From: Paenibacillus sp. GSMTC-2017 | GTDB taxonomy: Bacteria > Bacillota > Bacilli > Paenibacillales > Paenibacillaceae | Assembly: GCF_016019935.1 (NCBI RefSeq) | Contig: NZ_JAECMT010000001.1 | Coordinates: 186,022 to 250,021, forward strand | Length of the DNA stretch: 64,000 nt | Direction of reading: 5' to 3' | Part shown: in pieces, positions 52,355 through 61,579 of the stretch | Layout of the letters: each line of letters opens with the position of its first letter | How positions within the stretch are numbered: the stretch's first letter is position 1 | Position numbers and translations under genes: made by a program | Notes under the pieces: model-generated | Told to the model about the DNA's origin: nothing | Seen by the model: the letters and a program-made list of their open reading frames with translations, nothing else | Databases searched by the model: none

Positions 52355-52881
52355 ACGGGCACGCCCCCTTTCTCATCGCCACTCGTTGCACCGAGTAATT
52401 CAGCGAGCTGTATTCTCGCTCGATAAAGGCGCGACTTTACCGTACCTTCCGGTTGGCCGAGCACTTGCGCCACTTCCTTTAGTGGCAAATCTTCAAAGTA
52501 GTACAGAACAATAACTATGCGGAGCTCTTCTTCGAGCATATCGACCAGCTGCTTCGTGTCAATACGGCTATATGGATCGTCATGAGACGTCGTATGGAGC
52601 TCGCTTAAAGGGACAGAAGGCTTCTTCTTTCGCATAATACGCGAGCATTCATGAATAAGTATTCGAATGATCCATGTCTTGAACCACTTCGGCTCTCGCA
52701 ACGTTCGCACGTTGCGGTAGGCGATCAGTAGTGTTTCTTGCATCGCATCCGCACAATCTTCATCCGATTTCACAATCGCTTTCGCTACTCTGTAAAGTGA
52801 TGCTTCAACCGAACGTACGGCAGTGACAAATGCTTCCTTGTCTCCTTTGCAAGCCCTCTTTATCGCGTATTCTAGTTCCAC
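52339..52881 (-). CDS. ECF-family RNA polymerase sigma factor
   Basis: A 180-residue ECF sigma factor with region 2 (DCADAMQETLLIAYRN, WFKTWIIRILIHEC) and region 4 (LPLKEVAQVLGQPEGTVKSRLYRAR). It is similar to SigV/SigM-like factors. GTG 52881 has GAGGAG upstream, with a somewhat long 11-nt spacing; an out-of-frame ATG lies between. It is co-transcribed with the anti-sigma gene. A self-regulated promoter is expected upstream near 52890-52915 but was not resolved. Confidence 0.88.
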   Translation of the reverse strand: MELEYAIKRACKGDKEAFVTAVRSVEASLYRVAKAIVKSDEDCADAMQETLLIAYRNVRTLREPKWFKTWIIRILIHECSRIMRKKKPSVPLSELHTTSHDDPYSRIDTKQLVDMLEEELRIVIVLYYFEDLPLKEVAQVLGQPEGTVKSRLYRARIQLAELLGATSGDEKGGVPVWNQN

Positions 52882-52916
52882 TGCATTGATGTCTCCTCTT
52901 TGCCCATCCTGTCACA

Positions 52917-53930
52917 TTAGTAGATAACAGAAAGCGACCAGAATTTCCCCTTGTTGTTAATGTTGCCTTTTACGGTTGGCTTGCCTTTTTTGGTAAATGT
53001 GTATTCGTCATAATCGCTTTTAACGTCATAACCTTTCAAATCCAGATTGAAATATTGCTTCGCAAGTGGACTTGCGGCGGCAAGAGCGGTCTTTTTCGTA
53101 TAATAAGGCTTTGCAAATGCAGCCCTAAGTTCTTTATCGGTAACATATCCTTTGTAGTTGGTATAATTTCTAACTTCAGTTACCCGCTTGGCATCGTCGA
53201 GCACTACTACATGGTTACCCTTTACATCGGTAAAGTACAATTCCTTCTTCCCAGGCGTTCCAGTTATGTTCACCTCGACATTTGGCGCTAGCTTATTTGT
53301 TGCTCCCGGTGTAAGCTTCTTCATCATATCTTGCACAATCTTAATGGAGTCAGCATCTATTTGTTTCAGAGTATAGTTCATGTGTGCACCTATCAACTGA
53401 CCATTTGCCGCATCCATGTTTCCTTGAAGATTGTTATCTTCATTGCTAAAAAATGTCCACCTATCTTCTCCTGTATTGAAATCTTTCCAACGCATGATCC
53501 TGTCTGCCTGCAGCTTCCCTTTTGGGACTAATTGCCTAATTGTTGCCGTAATATTTGCTTTTAACGTTTTGATCTCCTTTAAGCTGTCGTCGAACGTGTC
53601 CCAATCGTAATGGATCATAACCCTTACGACTTTTCCTGTTTGTTTGTTCACTATGGCGGATGCACTAACATTTTTGGCAGAAATGGACCATTCCGTATCG
53701 TTGCCTCCTTTAATGTCATCCAGCTCAATCTGAAGAGATTGACCTTGCCACAGCTGTTGCATCGTCTGCCGCACATCATCAACAATTGCCGGATCAAGGT
53801 CGGCAAGCGACTCCAACTTCCTTTCTGACTCTGCTGCATAAGCTTTGTTTGGCACATTCACCACGGATACGGAAGCGACTAACAACCCCACAGCCGTCAC
53901 CGTAGCGAGCATCACTTTATATCGTTTCAT
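52917..53930 (-). CDS. Secreted protein of unknown function
   Basis: A 337-residue exported protein. The signal peptide is clear (MKRYKVMLATVTAVGLLV, cleavage after AYA near residue 32). The mature part contains repeated PepSY-like elements: stretches such as ASAIVNKQTGKVVRV and AANGQLIGAHMNY alternate with helical segments. The C-terminus has Lys/Gly-rich strands. ATG 53930 follows GAGGAGG. It lies 35 nt upstream of the sigma-factor gene on the same strand, so it may be in that operon. I do not recognise a specific function. Confidence 0.75.
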   Translation of the reverse strand: MKRYKVMLATVTAVGLLVASVSVVNVPNKAYAAESERKLESLADLDPAIVDDVRQTMQQLWQGQSLQIELDDIKGGNDTEWSISAKNVSASAIVNKQTGKVVRVMIHYDWDTFDDSLKEIKTLKANITATIRQLVPKGKLQADRIMRWKDFNTGEDRWTFFSNEDNNLQGNMDAANGQLIGAHMNYTLKQIDADSIKIVQDMMKKLTPGATNKLAPNVEVNITGTPGKKELYFTDVKGNHVVVLDDAKRVTEVRNYTNYKGYVTDKELRAAFAKPYYTKKTALAAASPLAKQYFNLDLKGYDVKSDYDEYTFTKKGKPTVKGNINNKGKFWSLSVIY

Positions 53931-54056
53931 ATTCAATCTTCCTCCTCTAGTTGGTCTACAAATAATTAGAGGATTCATTCAATGGGTTTGGTTCACGGGA
54001 AAGAAAATAAATTTTAAAAAAACGTTGAGTAGTAATGGGTCACTACAGCAATTAAG

Positions 54057-55262
54057 CTAATCTGTGTATTTATTAAGAAAGTCTGTTGCAGCTTGGCGTG
54101 AGATTTGCGAACCCAAGCTACCAGGAGCTGCATCAAAAAAATGGTCGTTGTAGGGAATAGAAACAAATTCATAAGGGACGTTATTTGTTTTAAGCAAATT
54201 CGCAAAAGCAACTTGACCGCTGTATGGTAGTAGATGATCGTTTTTTCCTACGAGTAATAGTGTTGGTGGTGTATTCATTTGAATATGATCTCCAATATTG
54301 ATAGCGTGATAGGCTTCAGGGTTGTCATTTGGGGAGCCGCCAATATATTCGCCAAGAAATGCTTCGCCATCCATCCCAAAAAAATGAGTTCCCTCATTCC
54401 ATATCGTTGTCATGTCTTGAGCAGGATACACAGCTATTACAGCCTTCGGACTATAGAGTTTACCAGGTTCATAAGCGGCTAGTGTGCCATTATTTAATCT
54501 ATACGCAACTTGCAATGCCAAGCTTCCGCCCGCCGATGAGCCGGCAATAAGAAGTTTATCCATATCGATTCCGTATTCACTGGCATGCTCGCCGATCCAA
54601 ACAATCGAGGTAGCAATATCCGGTGCGGCTTTATCCCATGTCACATAACCTGGGGAGGCTAACCGATAGTCAACATCAAAAACGACGTACCCTCGTTCAG
54701 CATAAAACTTCGTCCAAGAAGGTGATTGATTCCGTGTACCGGAAACAAAACCACCACCGTGAATCAAAACGATAGGGGTGCGCTTTTTTGTATTCGAATC
54801 GCTCGGTAATGAAATATCCATAAACAATTCCTTGCCGTCTACTGTTGCATAACGAATGGATTTACTTATATCTGGTTTACCCCTATCAATTCTTATTTTC
54901 AAAGTGTCTGTCCAAGATATTTGAACATTGTGTTGATGTGCAACTTGAAGTATTTTCATAATTGGTATAGTAAAGCCAATGACACAAACTATCGCGCAAA
55001 TCATAGCAATTATCCCCTGGCGTTTCCCACCAAGTTTTATTATCAATATGGAGAGTAAACCTAGCACGACGGCTCCTAGAACCAAATGTAACGAAAAAAG
55101 TGACATAGCTATTGTACCGAGTTCCCCAATATAAGGTATGCTTGGAAAGTGCACTCCTAAGAGAAGTAGGAGAAAAAGAAATAGAAATAAAAAAGTAAAT
55201 CCGAGTACTATTTTTCTTTTCCAATCGGGGGTTGATTGTGAAATGATAGTATTGCCCTTCAT
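54057..55262 (-). CDS. Membrane-anchored alpha/beta-hydrolase (esterase)
   Basis: A 401-residue protein with three to four N-terminal hydrophobic helices (about 17-110) and an esterase domain of the hormone-sensitive lipase type: oxyanion motif HGGGFVSG, nucleophile elbow GSSAGGS, Asp in VGKNDHLLP and His in YNDHFFD. It may face outside, but orientation is not clear. The gene is divergent from a TetR-like regulator 118 bp away, which may control it. Good site AAAGGGG before ATG 55262. Confidence 0.86.
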   Translation of the reverse strand: MKGNTIISQSTPDWKRKIVLGFTFLFLFLFLLLLLGVHFPSIPYIGELGTIAMSLFSLHLVLGAVVLGLLSILIIKLGGKRQGIIAMICAIVCVIGFTIPIMKILQVAHQHNVQISWTDTLKIRIDRGKPDISKSIRYATVDGKELFMDISLPSDSNTKKRTPIVLIHGGGFVSGTRNQSPSWTKFYAERGYVVFDVDYRLASPGYVTWDKAAPDIATSIVWIGEHASEYGIDMDKLLIAGSSAGGSLALQVAYRLNNGTLAAYEPGKLYSPKAVIAVYPAQDMTTIWNEGTHFFGMDGEAFLGEYIGGSPNDNPEAYHAINIGDHIQMNTPPTLLLVGKNDHLLPYSGQVAFANLLKTNNVPYEFVSIPYNDHFFDAAPGSLGSQISRQAATDFLNKYTD

Positions 55263-55380
55263 ACGAATACCCCTTTCATAATTGTGATACTAAAATCTTA
55301 TATGATCTAATTTTACAGAAACAGAGTTAAACGCTTTGAAAACGTTAGTTAGTCTACAATAAAGGGGGGAGTGTAGCGGA

Positions 55381-55962
55381 ATGTCGAAGAAAAAAGAGGA
55401 TTTAAGATCACTGCGAACCAAAACATATTTAACAAACGCCCTATTAACTCTAATTAACGACAATACGAACAAATTTGAAACGATAACAGTTAACATGATT
55501 TGTGAAGTAGCTATGGTTCACAGAACCACATTTTATAAATATTTTGAGGACAAATACCACCTACTTATTTATTGCGTGGATTCCATGCAGCAGAAATTTG
55601 AACAATATACAGCATTCGAACATCTGGCTAAGCCATTTCATTGTATGTTTGGTATTTGGGATTATAAGGTTGCCTTGACAATCTTGGAGTGTCTCGAAGC
55701 TTCATCCTATTTTAAGATCTCTTTTGGAAATCGTATGAAGAAGATGGTGTACAATGATCTATGTCTGATAGAGGAAAACGGAACAATAATGCCAATTCCG
55801 AAGGAGATTTTAGTAGAACTAGTAGGTAATGCAATATCCGGCCTTGCAATATGGTGGATACAAAATAATCGGGATTTAACGGCAACAGAAATGGATGGAT
55901 ACTATAACGTAGTCATTAACACATCTATATTTGAGAGGAACGAAATTAAAGGGTTTATGTAA
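55381..55962 (+). CDS. TetR-family transcriptional regulator
   Basis: A 193-residue TetR-type protein with the helix-turn-helix ITVNMICEVAMVHRTTFYKYF near the N-terminus and a divergent C-terminal domain. AAAGGGGGGAG precedes ATG 55381. It is transcribed away from the esterase gene and probably regulates it. The ligand is unknown. Confidence 0.85.
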   Translation: MSKKKEDLRSLRTKTYLTNALLTLINDNTNKFETITVNMICEVAMVHRTTFYKYFEDKYHLLIYCVDSMQQKFEQYTAFEHLAKPFHCMFGIWDYKVALTILECLEASSYFKISFGNRMKKMVYNDLCLIEENGTIMPIPKEILVELVGNAISGLAIWWIQNNRDLTATEMDGYYNVVINTSIFERNEIKGFM

Positions 55963-56059
55963 GTTCAATCGTGCTTTCTGACTAATCAAAAAGAGGATTG
56001 CCAGATTTAGGCAACCCTCATTCATCGACGATATCTGTAAATACATGCAGTTGATATCT

Positions 56060-57643
56060 TTATTCCCAGTAAGATTGTCCGTTTGTATCACGATTGCTAT
56101 TGAGATGTTTCTTGTCAGCATAGAATATTCCTAAAAAGGACTGATCATCACCGCCATGCAATTTCAAAAAGATTTTGGTTGTTTCAGTTTCCCATTCCAC
56201 TGTATAGATCAGATGACCTGCTTTAAGGGCTAATCCCCAGTTAGAGGGATCATCTTTGTACATATCATCCTTCCAATTTATATCGTCTGTAATCGGTGTG
56301 CCGTACTTCTCAATCAAACTAGTTTTCAGATCTTTAAAATCCTTAATGTATTCAGTAGCATTTGAGTGCTGCTCAACAATCGTATACGTAGCTTCTGCTA
56401 GCTTATTATCTATAAAATATGTTCCGAATACAGCCTCTAAACTGTTAATCTTACCATTGTAGGAAAGTGTATTTTCTGATTTCCCTAATGAATTTGTGTT
56501 ATTTCCATGCCCATAAGGAATTGTGTCCTCTGTTTTTTTGTACTCGTTAGTCGACATTCCCCAGATCCCATTTCGGAAATCACCACGAAAATCTCCAAGT
56601 TTAGCCTCGGATTTATTATTTACAACATGTGAAGCATTAGAATTTGTCACTACAGATTTATCCGAAGCGGATGTGGCAAAAACTGTAACGGTTCCGGCAA
56701 CAAGTCCAAAGGCAAGAATAGTCCCCGCTATAGAAAATTTTTTCATTTTCATGATAGATATTACCCTCTCTTCAATTGAGTTTTTGGAAAAATGGCTAAC
56801 GATTTGGAACATTCCACTTTTCTTTTCTTCCAAATGAACAAGCGCTAAGGCGTAAGTAGACTTCTTACTGTCCCCAGTTGTCCTTATGACTGTTTCATCA
56901 CAGGATAGTTCGATGTCACGGTTAGCCAAAATGTACATGATCCATACTAAAGGGTTAAACCAATGGACACATAGACTAGCGGCAAGCAACCACTTTTTGA
57001 GTGTGTCAAATCGTTTGATATGAACATATTCATGCATAAGGATAAGGTTAAGTTGTTCTTCATCCGTATAATCAATATGTTTCGGCAAAAGTACGACAGG
57101 CTGAAAAACACCATAGGTAAGCGGAGTCAAAATGGTATCTAACTGCCGAATTTGCACCTTACGCCATAACCGGTTTGATTTCTGCCATTTTCGAATGAAA
57201 TCATTTTCAATTGGCAGCGACATTTTGTAATTTGAACGACTTTTTAAATGCGGGATGATGAAAGATAACGCACAGATCGCAAAACCAACAAACCATACCA
57301 TCACAAACGGTGATATCGATGATGTAGACTCCTCGAATACGTTTTGATTCACCAAACCATCTGTTATTAGGGGCATTGTTACTGTACCATCATTTAAAAT
57401 AGGTTGTTTTTGCAGTGTCTGGGTAATGCTCTCCTTGACAGTATATATTTTGTCAATATCGTTAACCGCCGTAAAAACACTAAATTGCGATTGTACAGAA
57501 ACAGGAACAAGTAATCGGAATAACACAACACCCCAAAGAACGATAAAGGTCATCTTCGGAACTTTATGCAGGAGCAGGGAGCGAAAGAGTACAACTGCAA
57601 GTATGATGCAGGAAGCAGATATACTCATTTCAAGTAACGACAT
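56060..57643 (-). CDS. BlaR1/MecR1-like M56 metallopeptidase sensor
   Basis: About 527 residues. The N-terminal half has about four transmembrane helices and the zinc motif HEYVH (HExxH) with SCDE downstream, the M56 peptidase core. The C-terminal part after a further hydrophobic segment (about 305-325) is not a penicillin-binding domain; it is about 190 residues resembling DUF4309-type extracellular domains. It should cleave or trigger removal of the BlaI-like repressor on a signal other than beta-lactams. ATG 57643 has GAGGTGG upstream; ATG 57655 overlaps the BlaI stop (ATGA) and is an alternative. Confidence 0.82.
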   Translation of the reverse strand: MSLLEMSISASCIILAVVLFRSLLLHKVPKMTFIVLWGVVLFRLLVPVSVQSQFSVFTAVNDIDKIYTVKESITQTLQKQPILNDGTVTMPLITDGLVNQNVFEESTSSISPFVMVWFVGFAICALSFIIPHLKSRSNYKMSLPIENDFIRKWQKSNRLWRKVQIRQLDTILTPLTYGVFQPVVLLPKHIDYTDEEQLNLILMHEYVHIKRFDTLKKWLLAASLCVHWFNPLVWIMYILANRDIELSCDETVIRTTGDSKKSTYALALVHLEEKKSGMFQIVSHFSKNSIEERVISIMKMKKFSIAGTILAFGLVAGTVTVFATSASDKSVVTNSNASHVVNNKSEAKLGDFRGDFRNGIWGMSTNEYKKTEDTIPYGHGNNTNSLGKSENTLSYNGKINSLEAVFGTYFIDNKLAEATYTIVEQHSNATEYIKDFKDLKTSLIEKYGTPITDDINWKDDMYKDDPSNWGLALKAGHLIYTVEWETETTKIFLKLHGGDDQSFLGIFYADKKHLNSNRDTNGQSYWE

Positions 57644-57651
57644 GCCCCACC

Positions 57652-58011
57652 TCATTGCAATCTCTCAATTAGTTGTTTTAAGTTGCTAATTTCCTCAGAC
57701 GTCAGCCGCTTTTGCCCCAGAAGTGAAGCAACCAGTTTATCGGGAGCGCCATTATACATTTTGTTAATAAGTTCTGTTGTCTCATACTCTTGTACCTGCT
57801 CTTGCGATACAAGCGCACGACAAACGAAATTTGGATCGTGTCGCTCTATCGCCCCTTTATCAAGACATTTCTTGATGATGGTATAGGTTGTTGTCTTACT
57901 CCATCCGATTGTTTCCTTTGTTATTTCTGCAATTCTCTTTGCTGTTGTATCGCCTTCTCTCCACAAAATCTCCATAATACTAAGCTCGCTGTCGAATAGC
58001 TTCATACTCAT
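57652..58011 (-). CDS. blaI: BlaI/MecI-family repressor
   Basis: A 119-residue winged-helix repressor: KLFDSELSIMEILW, SKTTTYTIIKKCLDKG and the dimerisation tail. Such proteins bind TACA/TGTA-type dyads and are cleaved by M56 sensors. ATG 58011 (MSMKLF) follows GAGGTG; upstream codons are in frame but lack a site and would cross the operators. The stop overlaps the M56 gene. Two dyads lie just upstream. Confidence 0.88.
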   Translation of the reverse strand: MSMKLFDSELSIMEILWREGDTTAKRIAEITKETIGWSKTTTYTIIKKCLDKGAIERHDPNFVCRALVSQEQVQEYETTELINKMYNGAPDKLVASLLGQKRLTSEEISNLKQLIERLQ

Positions 58012-58031
58012 TAGAAAACACCTCTTCTTCG

Positions 58032-58076
58032 TTCTACTGCAGTAGAATACTTTTTTCATTCTACTGGGATAGAATG
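58032..58076. promoter_or_regulatory. Paired BlaI-type operators
   Basis: A perfect 16-bp palindrome TTCTACTG/CAGTAGAA (58032-58047) and a second dyad CATTCTA CTGGGA TAGAATG (58057-58076) lie just upstream of the repressor start. Both share TTCTA/TAGAA half-sites, as expected for autoregulation. Confidence 0.8.
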
Positions 58077-58153
58077 AATTTGTCAAACCTTTTAGAAATA
58101 TAAATGACGTTAGAAATTTACCTTTCATCGATAAATAGATAAGAACAGCAAAA

Positions 58154-58202
58154 AGACGCGTCTAGATTGATTGTTAACAGTAATCAATCTAAACGCGCCT
58201 CA
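58154..58202. terminator. Hairpin terminator between convergent/adjacent genes
   Basis: Stem GCGTCTAGATTGATT / AATCAATCTAAACGC (about 58158-58195) with a 9-nt loop and one mismatch. It lies between the GNAT gene and the BlaI operators. Confidence 0.6.
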
Positions 58203-58321
58203 TCATTTTAATAGATATTTATAATAGGCCGGGAATTCTCGTATTATGGAGTAAATATCTCTTAATTCAAAGATTTTATCCATTCGAATATTATAGAGAT
58301 CATTGATTTTCTTAATAACCA

Positions 58322-59212
58322 TTAGGAATGTGATGTTAATGGAATTAAGAAATGTCTTGTTTTATCTTCCCATAACGGACGAACAAACAATGTATCGTCA
58401 CTCTCTGTTATAAACTCTATCTGAATGTACTCATTATCGTAATCTGGCGTGAAATAAAAATGAATGATCGCTGTATCAGCTGAAACAATACAATTTAAAA
58501 TCATATCGTAATCAACTTTTTCTTTACTAATGATATCAAAAATATGAAGATGCTTATCCTCCTGCTTAAAAATAACAATGGCATCAAGATCTTCGATATA
58601 ATATATGGAATCATTAAATGCTAAAATAAAATAAAACATCAATAGATGTTCATTATTCTTCACACTCATTACTAAAGATACAGGTATTCTTTCCGCAGCA
58701 AACTGCTCCATTATTCGGAAATCATCCATGTTATTCGTATCTAACCTGCGTAACGAATGTGATTCTGCTAGTTGTGTTCTAAGAGCCGACATCTTTAACG
58801 AAAAACTGCTTTCTTGGACTTTTCCAAACCCAAATCTAGGATAAAAATTTAGAACCGATTCATTTGCAAATAAGTAGATAAAATCGTATTCTTGTTCATA
58901 TTTCTCAATAATATGGTTCATCAGTTTCCCCGATAACCCCTGGTTACGATAAGCGGGATGAGTCATAACTGTACCCACTTGAATGGCTTTATACTCTTTA
59001 CCATTAGATACAAACGTCATTTTGTTTATGGAAGCATTTGCTATGATTTTATCTTCATCAACATATGAATAACATATATAATTGTCATTCCAACACCCTT
59101 TTTCATACCATTTTTTGAAATCAAGTCCAAATACTATTTTTGCTAATTCATTAAAACTTTCCTTATATGATTCAATGTCCTTGTAGTCACTTACTAATTG
59201 ATAATTGGTCAT
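58322..59212 (-). CDS. GNAT-family N-acetyltransferase
   Basis: A 296-residue protein. The acetyl-CoA loop is in VGTVMTHPAYRNQGLSGKLMNHI (read in parts), with IYLFANESVLNFYPRFGF following; the C-terminal half (about 150-296) is an extra domain similar to that of Eis-like/YitI-type enzymes. ATG 59212 (MTNYQLVS) follows GAGAGG; the frame upstream overlaps the methyltransferase gene. It is 22 nt after that gene and probably in one operon. The acceptor is unknown. Confidence 0.84.
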   Translation of the reverse strand: MTNYQLVSDYKDIESYKESFNELAKIVFGLDFKKWYEKGCWNDNYICYSYVDEDKIIANASINKMTFVSNGKEYKAIQVGTVMTHPAYRNQGLSGKLMNHIIEKYEQEYDFIYLFANESVLNFYPRFGFGKVQESSFSLKMSALRTQLAESHSLRRLDTNNMDDFRIMEQFAAERIPVSLVMSVKNNEHLLMFYFILAFNDSIYYIEDLDAIVIFKQEDKHLHIFDIISKEKVDYDMILNCIVSADTAIIHFYFTPDYDNEYIQIEFITESDDTLFVRPLWEDKTRHFLIPLTSHS

Positions 59213-59234
59213 ATAAACCTCTCTTTGTCTTAGG

Positions 59235-59996
59235 TCATTGCTTTCGTGTGGCTTCAAAGGTAATCACTTGGCCCTCATTAGATGGTTGCTTGTTATAAAC
59301 ATAATCAGCAGAACATGTAATATCAGTGAATCCTATACCTTCTAAAATAAGTTTAAACTCATCCACCCCGTACCAACGCATTGCAAATCGTTGCAACTCG
59401 GTTTGACTCAACTTTCCTTGATGCCATTTCTCATATTTTATATAGGATACTGTATATTGATTGAGCCAATCTATTTCTATCGATTTGCTTTCCATTGTAA
59501 TCCCATCACCGTTAGGTAAAGAAAAAGTTGATGTAGAAATCTCTCCTGTTTTCCAACTATGAGGTAATTCAAGATCAACAATCAAGCGTCCCCCTGTAAC
59601 AAGGTGATTATAAAAACAGTTTAATGCGTTTAGAGAGTCTTCTCGCTTTTCGATCAAACAAAAGGAACCCGTTGGAATAATAATCGCCTCATATTTATAC
59701 GGCAATGAAAATCCCTGTAGTTTACCTTCATATAAGTTTGGATTCAGTCCTCTTTCTCTACACCGTTTACGACACGAGTCCAACATTTCAGGAGAGTAAT
59801 CTATTCCATCGACAGTATATCCAGCCTCAAGCAGTGGAATCATAAATCGTCCCGAACCAACTGCTGCTTCAAGAATACGTCCCTGACAAGTTTTTATTCG
59901 TTCTTGGTAATACTCAATATCACCATCTAAAGAATAGCCCACTGGTTTTGTGAAGTCATAGATTTCGGTACAAAGCGAACTGTAATAACTAAACAT
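59235..59996 (-). CDS. SAM-dependent class I methyltransferase
   Basis: A 253-residue Rossmann-fold methyltransferase. Motif I is LEAAVGSGRFMIPLLEAG, followed by VDGIDYSPEMLD (acidic loop) and IIPTGSFCLI. ATG 59996 has GGAGGGA upstream. It is followed by a GNAT gene in the same direction. The substrate is unknown. Confidence 0.86.
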   Translation of the reverse strand: MFSYYSSLCTEIYDFTKPVGYSLDGDIEYYQERIKTCQGRILEAAVGSGRFMIPLLEAGYTVDGIDYSPEMLDSCRKRCRERGLNPNLYEGKLQGFSLPYKYEAIIIPTGSFCLIEKREDSLNALNCFYNHLVTGGRLIVDLELPHSWKTGEISTSTFSLPNGDGITMESKSIEIDWLNQYTVSYIKYEKWHQGKLSQTELQRFAMRWYGVDEFKLILEGIGFTDITCSADYVYNKQPSNEGQVITFEATRKQ

Positions 59997-60287
59997 GTTT
60001 TTCCCTCCGTTTTTATGCACGAAAGATTTTTAATAAATGAAACTTCTTCTATTAAAACTTCCGTACCTCGATTGTAATAGATGAATGAAAAGGTAGTCTG
60101 ACTTTCATAAAAGATCACTCACTTTCCGTAAAATGTACAAGACTATTGTATGTAGTTCATTCTTTTAAAGCAATGTAGCTATAGGTATAATAATACATTT
60201 ACATAGATCAATTTAAAAACTTTATCCCAAATGAAGGAGACTTTTCAGGGAAGACGCATGATCTAATGAAATGGAAAAGAAAGTAGA
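59997..60287. other. 291-bp intergenic region
   Basis: AT-rich DNA between the methyltransferase and MFS genes, both read leftward. No gene, terminator or operator could be supported. Confidence 0.3.
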
Positions 60288-61514
60288 CTAATAATCACGG
60301 ATCTCAGGTTTTCGTTGCAGTTGTCCGTACAAACCAGCAAGCGCAGCGGCAATCGCCATAAAGATTGCGCTGGATGCCACACCGAATTGCAAGCCGTACC
60401 GTTCGACCACTACACCTCCAACGATGGGACCGATAATCTGTCCAGAGGCAAAAAAAGCAGTGGCTATGCAAAGACAAGCCGCATACATGTGATGCGGGAC
60501 ATGTCGACGAAGAAGCGCAGTCGTCATCAGCGGTGGAGTAATAAAGGAAACGAGTCCAATCGTGGTGGCTCCGAGCACAGTAAAAAACATATTATTGGTG
60601 GTTATCCCACTCACACCGATCGTCCCCAGAGTTAACCCCAACGCTAGCGTATACCCGCTCGGCCACCGGTCAATAGCTTTGCCTCCAATCCATCCGTTAA
60701 ACAAACCTGCAAATCCGATTCCAGACCATATGAGCCCAGCATAGAGGGATGGAATGCCATTGCTCACCAAATAGGGAATCAGATAGGTGAAATAGATGAT
60801 GTATCCTGAACCGAAGAAGAAATAAGAAGCGATGAGGAACAAGTGCCTCTTCGGTTTCAACAAGAGAAGAAACACATTTTCACTTTCTTTGTCCTGTGGC
60901 TTCGACTCAATCTGCGAGGGTACCTTTTCAGCTCCCCTTTTTCTAGTAACGAACTCGAAACCAAATGCGCCAATTATCCCAAATAAGCCCATGATCACCC
61001 AAGCATACCGCCACCCCTGCACGTGTGAAGGATCTATCGTAAAGGGAGCGAATAATCCCGTCACTAGAATGCCGGCAGATCCGCCCATCCATATAAGACC
61101 CGATGCGACTCCTCTTTCCGCAGGTCGAACAGCATCCATTGCAATGGAAAGAACTAACACAGTAGCAAATGCTGATAGCAAGCCAATTACGAACCGCCAT
61201 AACCCAAGCCCCGTGAAATGAACACTAAATGCCGAGCCAATCAATGTCAATCCGAGTAATAAACAAGTAACCCTATTAATGAGATGTTTACGGTTTGGAA
61301 ACCACGAGATTACAGGAGAAAGACATAAGGTTCCGACCAAATAACCGATAAAGTTGACTGTGCCGAGTATACCAAGCTGTCCGTAGCTCCCCCCGATCTC
61401 CCTCTGTATCCCGGGTAAGAAAATGCCGTAGGAGAGACGGGAGAAACCGAGAATAACAACAAACAATAAAGATGCCCATAAAGTAATCCAATTAAATGCG
61501 GATTTTGTACCCAT
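60288..61514 (-). CDS. MFS transporter (YbfB/YjiJ-like)
   Basis: A 408-residue major facilitator with about 12 transmembrane segments. The start (GFSRLSYGIFLPGIQREI) and the half-way loop after helix 6 with Arg/Lys fit the YbfB/YjiJ family. ATG 61514 follows GTGGAGA. It is a probable exporter; the substrate is not known. Read leftward, after the deacetylase gene. Confidence 0.86.
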   Translation of the reverse strand: MGTKSAFNWITLWASLLFVVILGFSRLSYGIFLPGIQREIGGSYGQLGILGTVNFIGYLVGTLCLSPVISWFPNRKHLINRVTCLLLGLTLIGSAFSVHFTGLGLWRFVIGLLSAFATVLVLSIAMDAVRPAERGVASGLIWMGGSAGILVTGLFAPFTIDPSHVQGWRYAWVIMGLFGIIGAFGFEFVTRKRGAEKVPSQIESKPQDKESENVFLLLLKPKRHLFLIASYFFFGSGYIIYFTYLIPYLVSNGIPSLYAGLIWSGIGFAGLFNGWIGGKAIDRWPSGYTLALGLTLGTIGVSGITTNNMFFTVLGATTIGLVSFITPPLMTTALLRRHVPHHMYAACLCIATAFFASGQIIGPIVGGVVVERYGLQFGVASSAIFMAIAAALAGLYGQLQRKPEIRDY

Positions 61515-61579
61515 TCTCCACGTCTTCCCCCATAATAATAAGTTGACCCTATCGAAAATCTCGGGTATACCCTTAGCTG

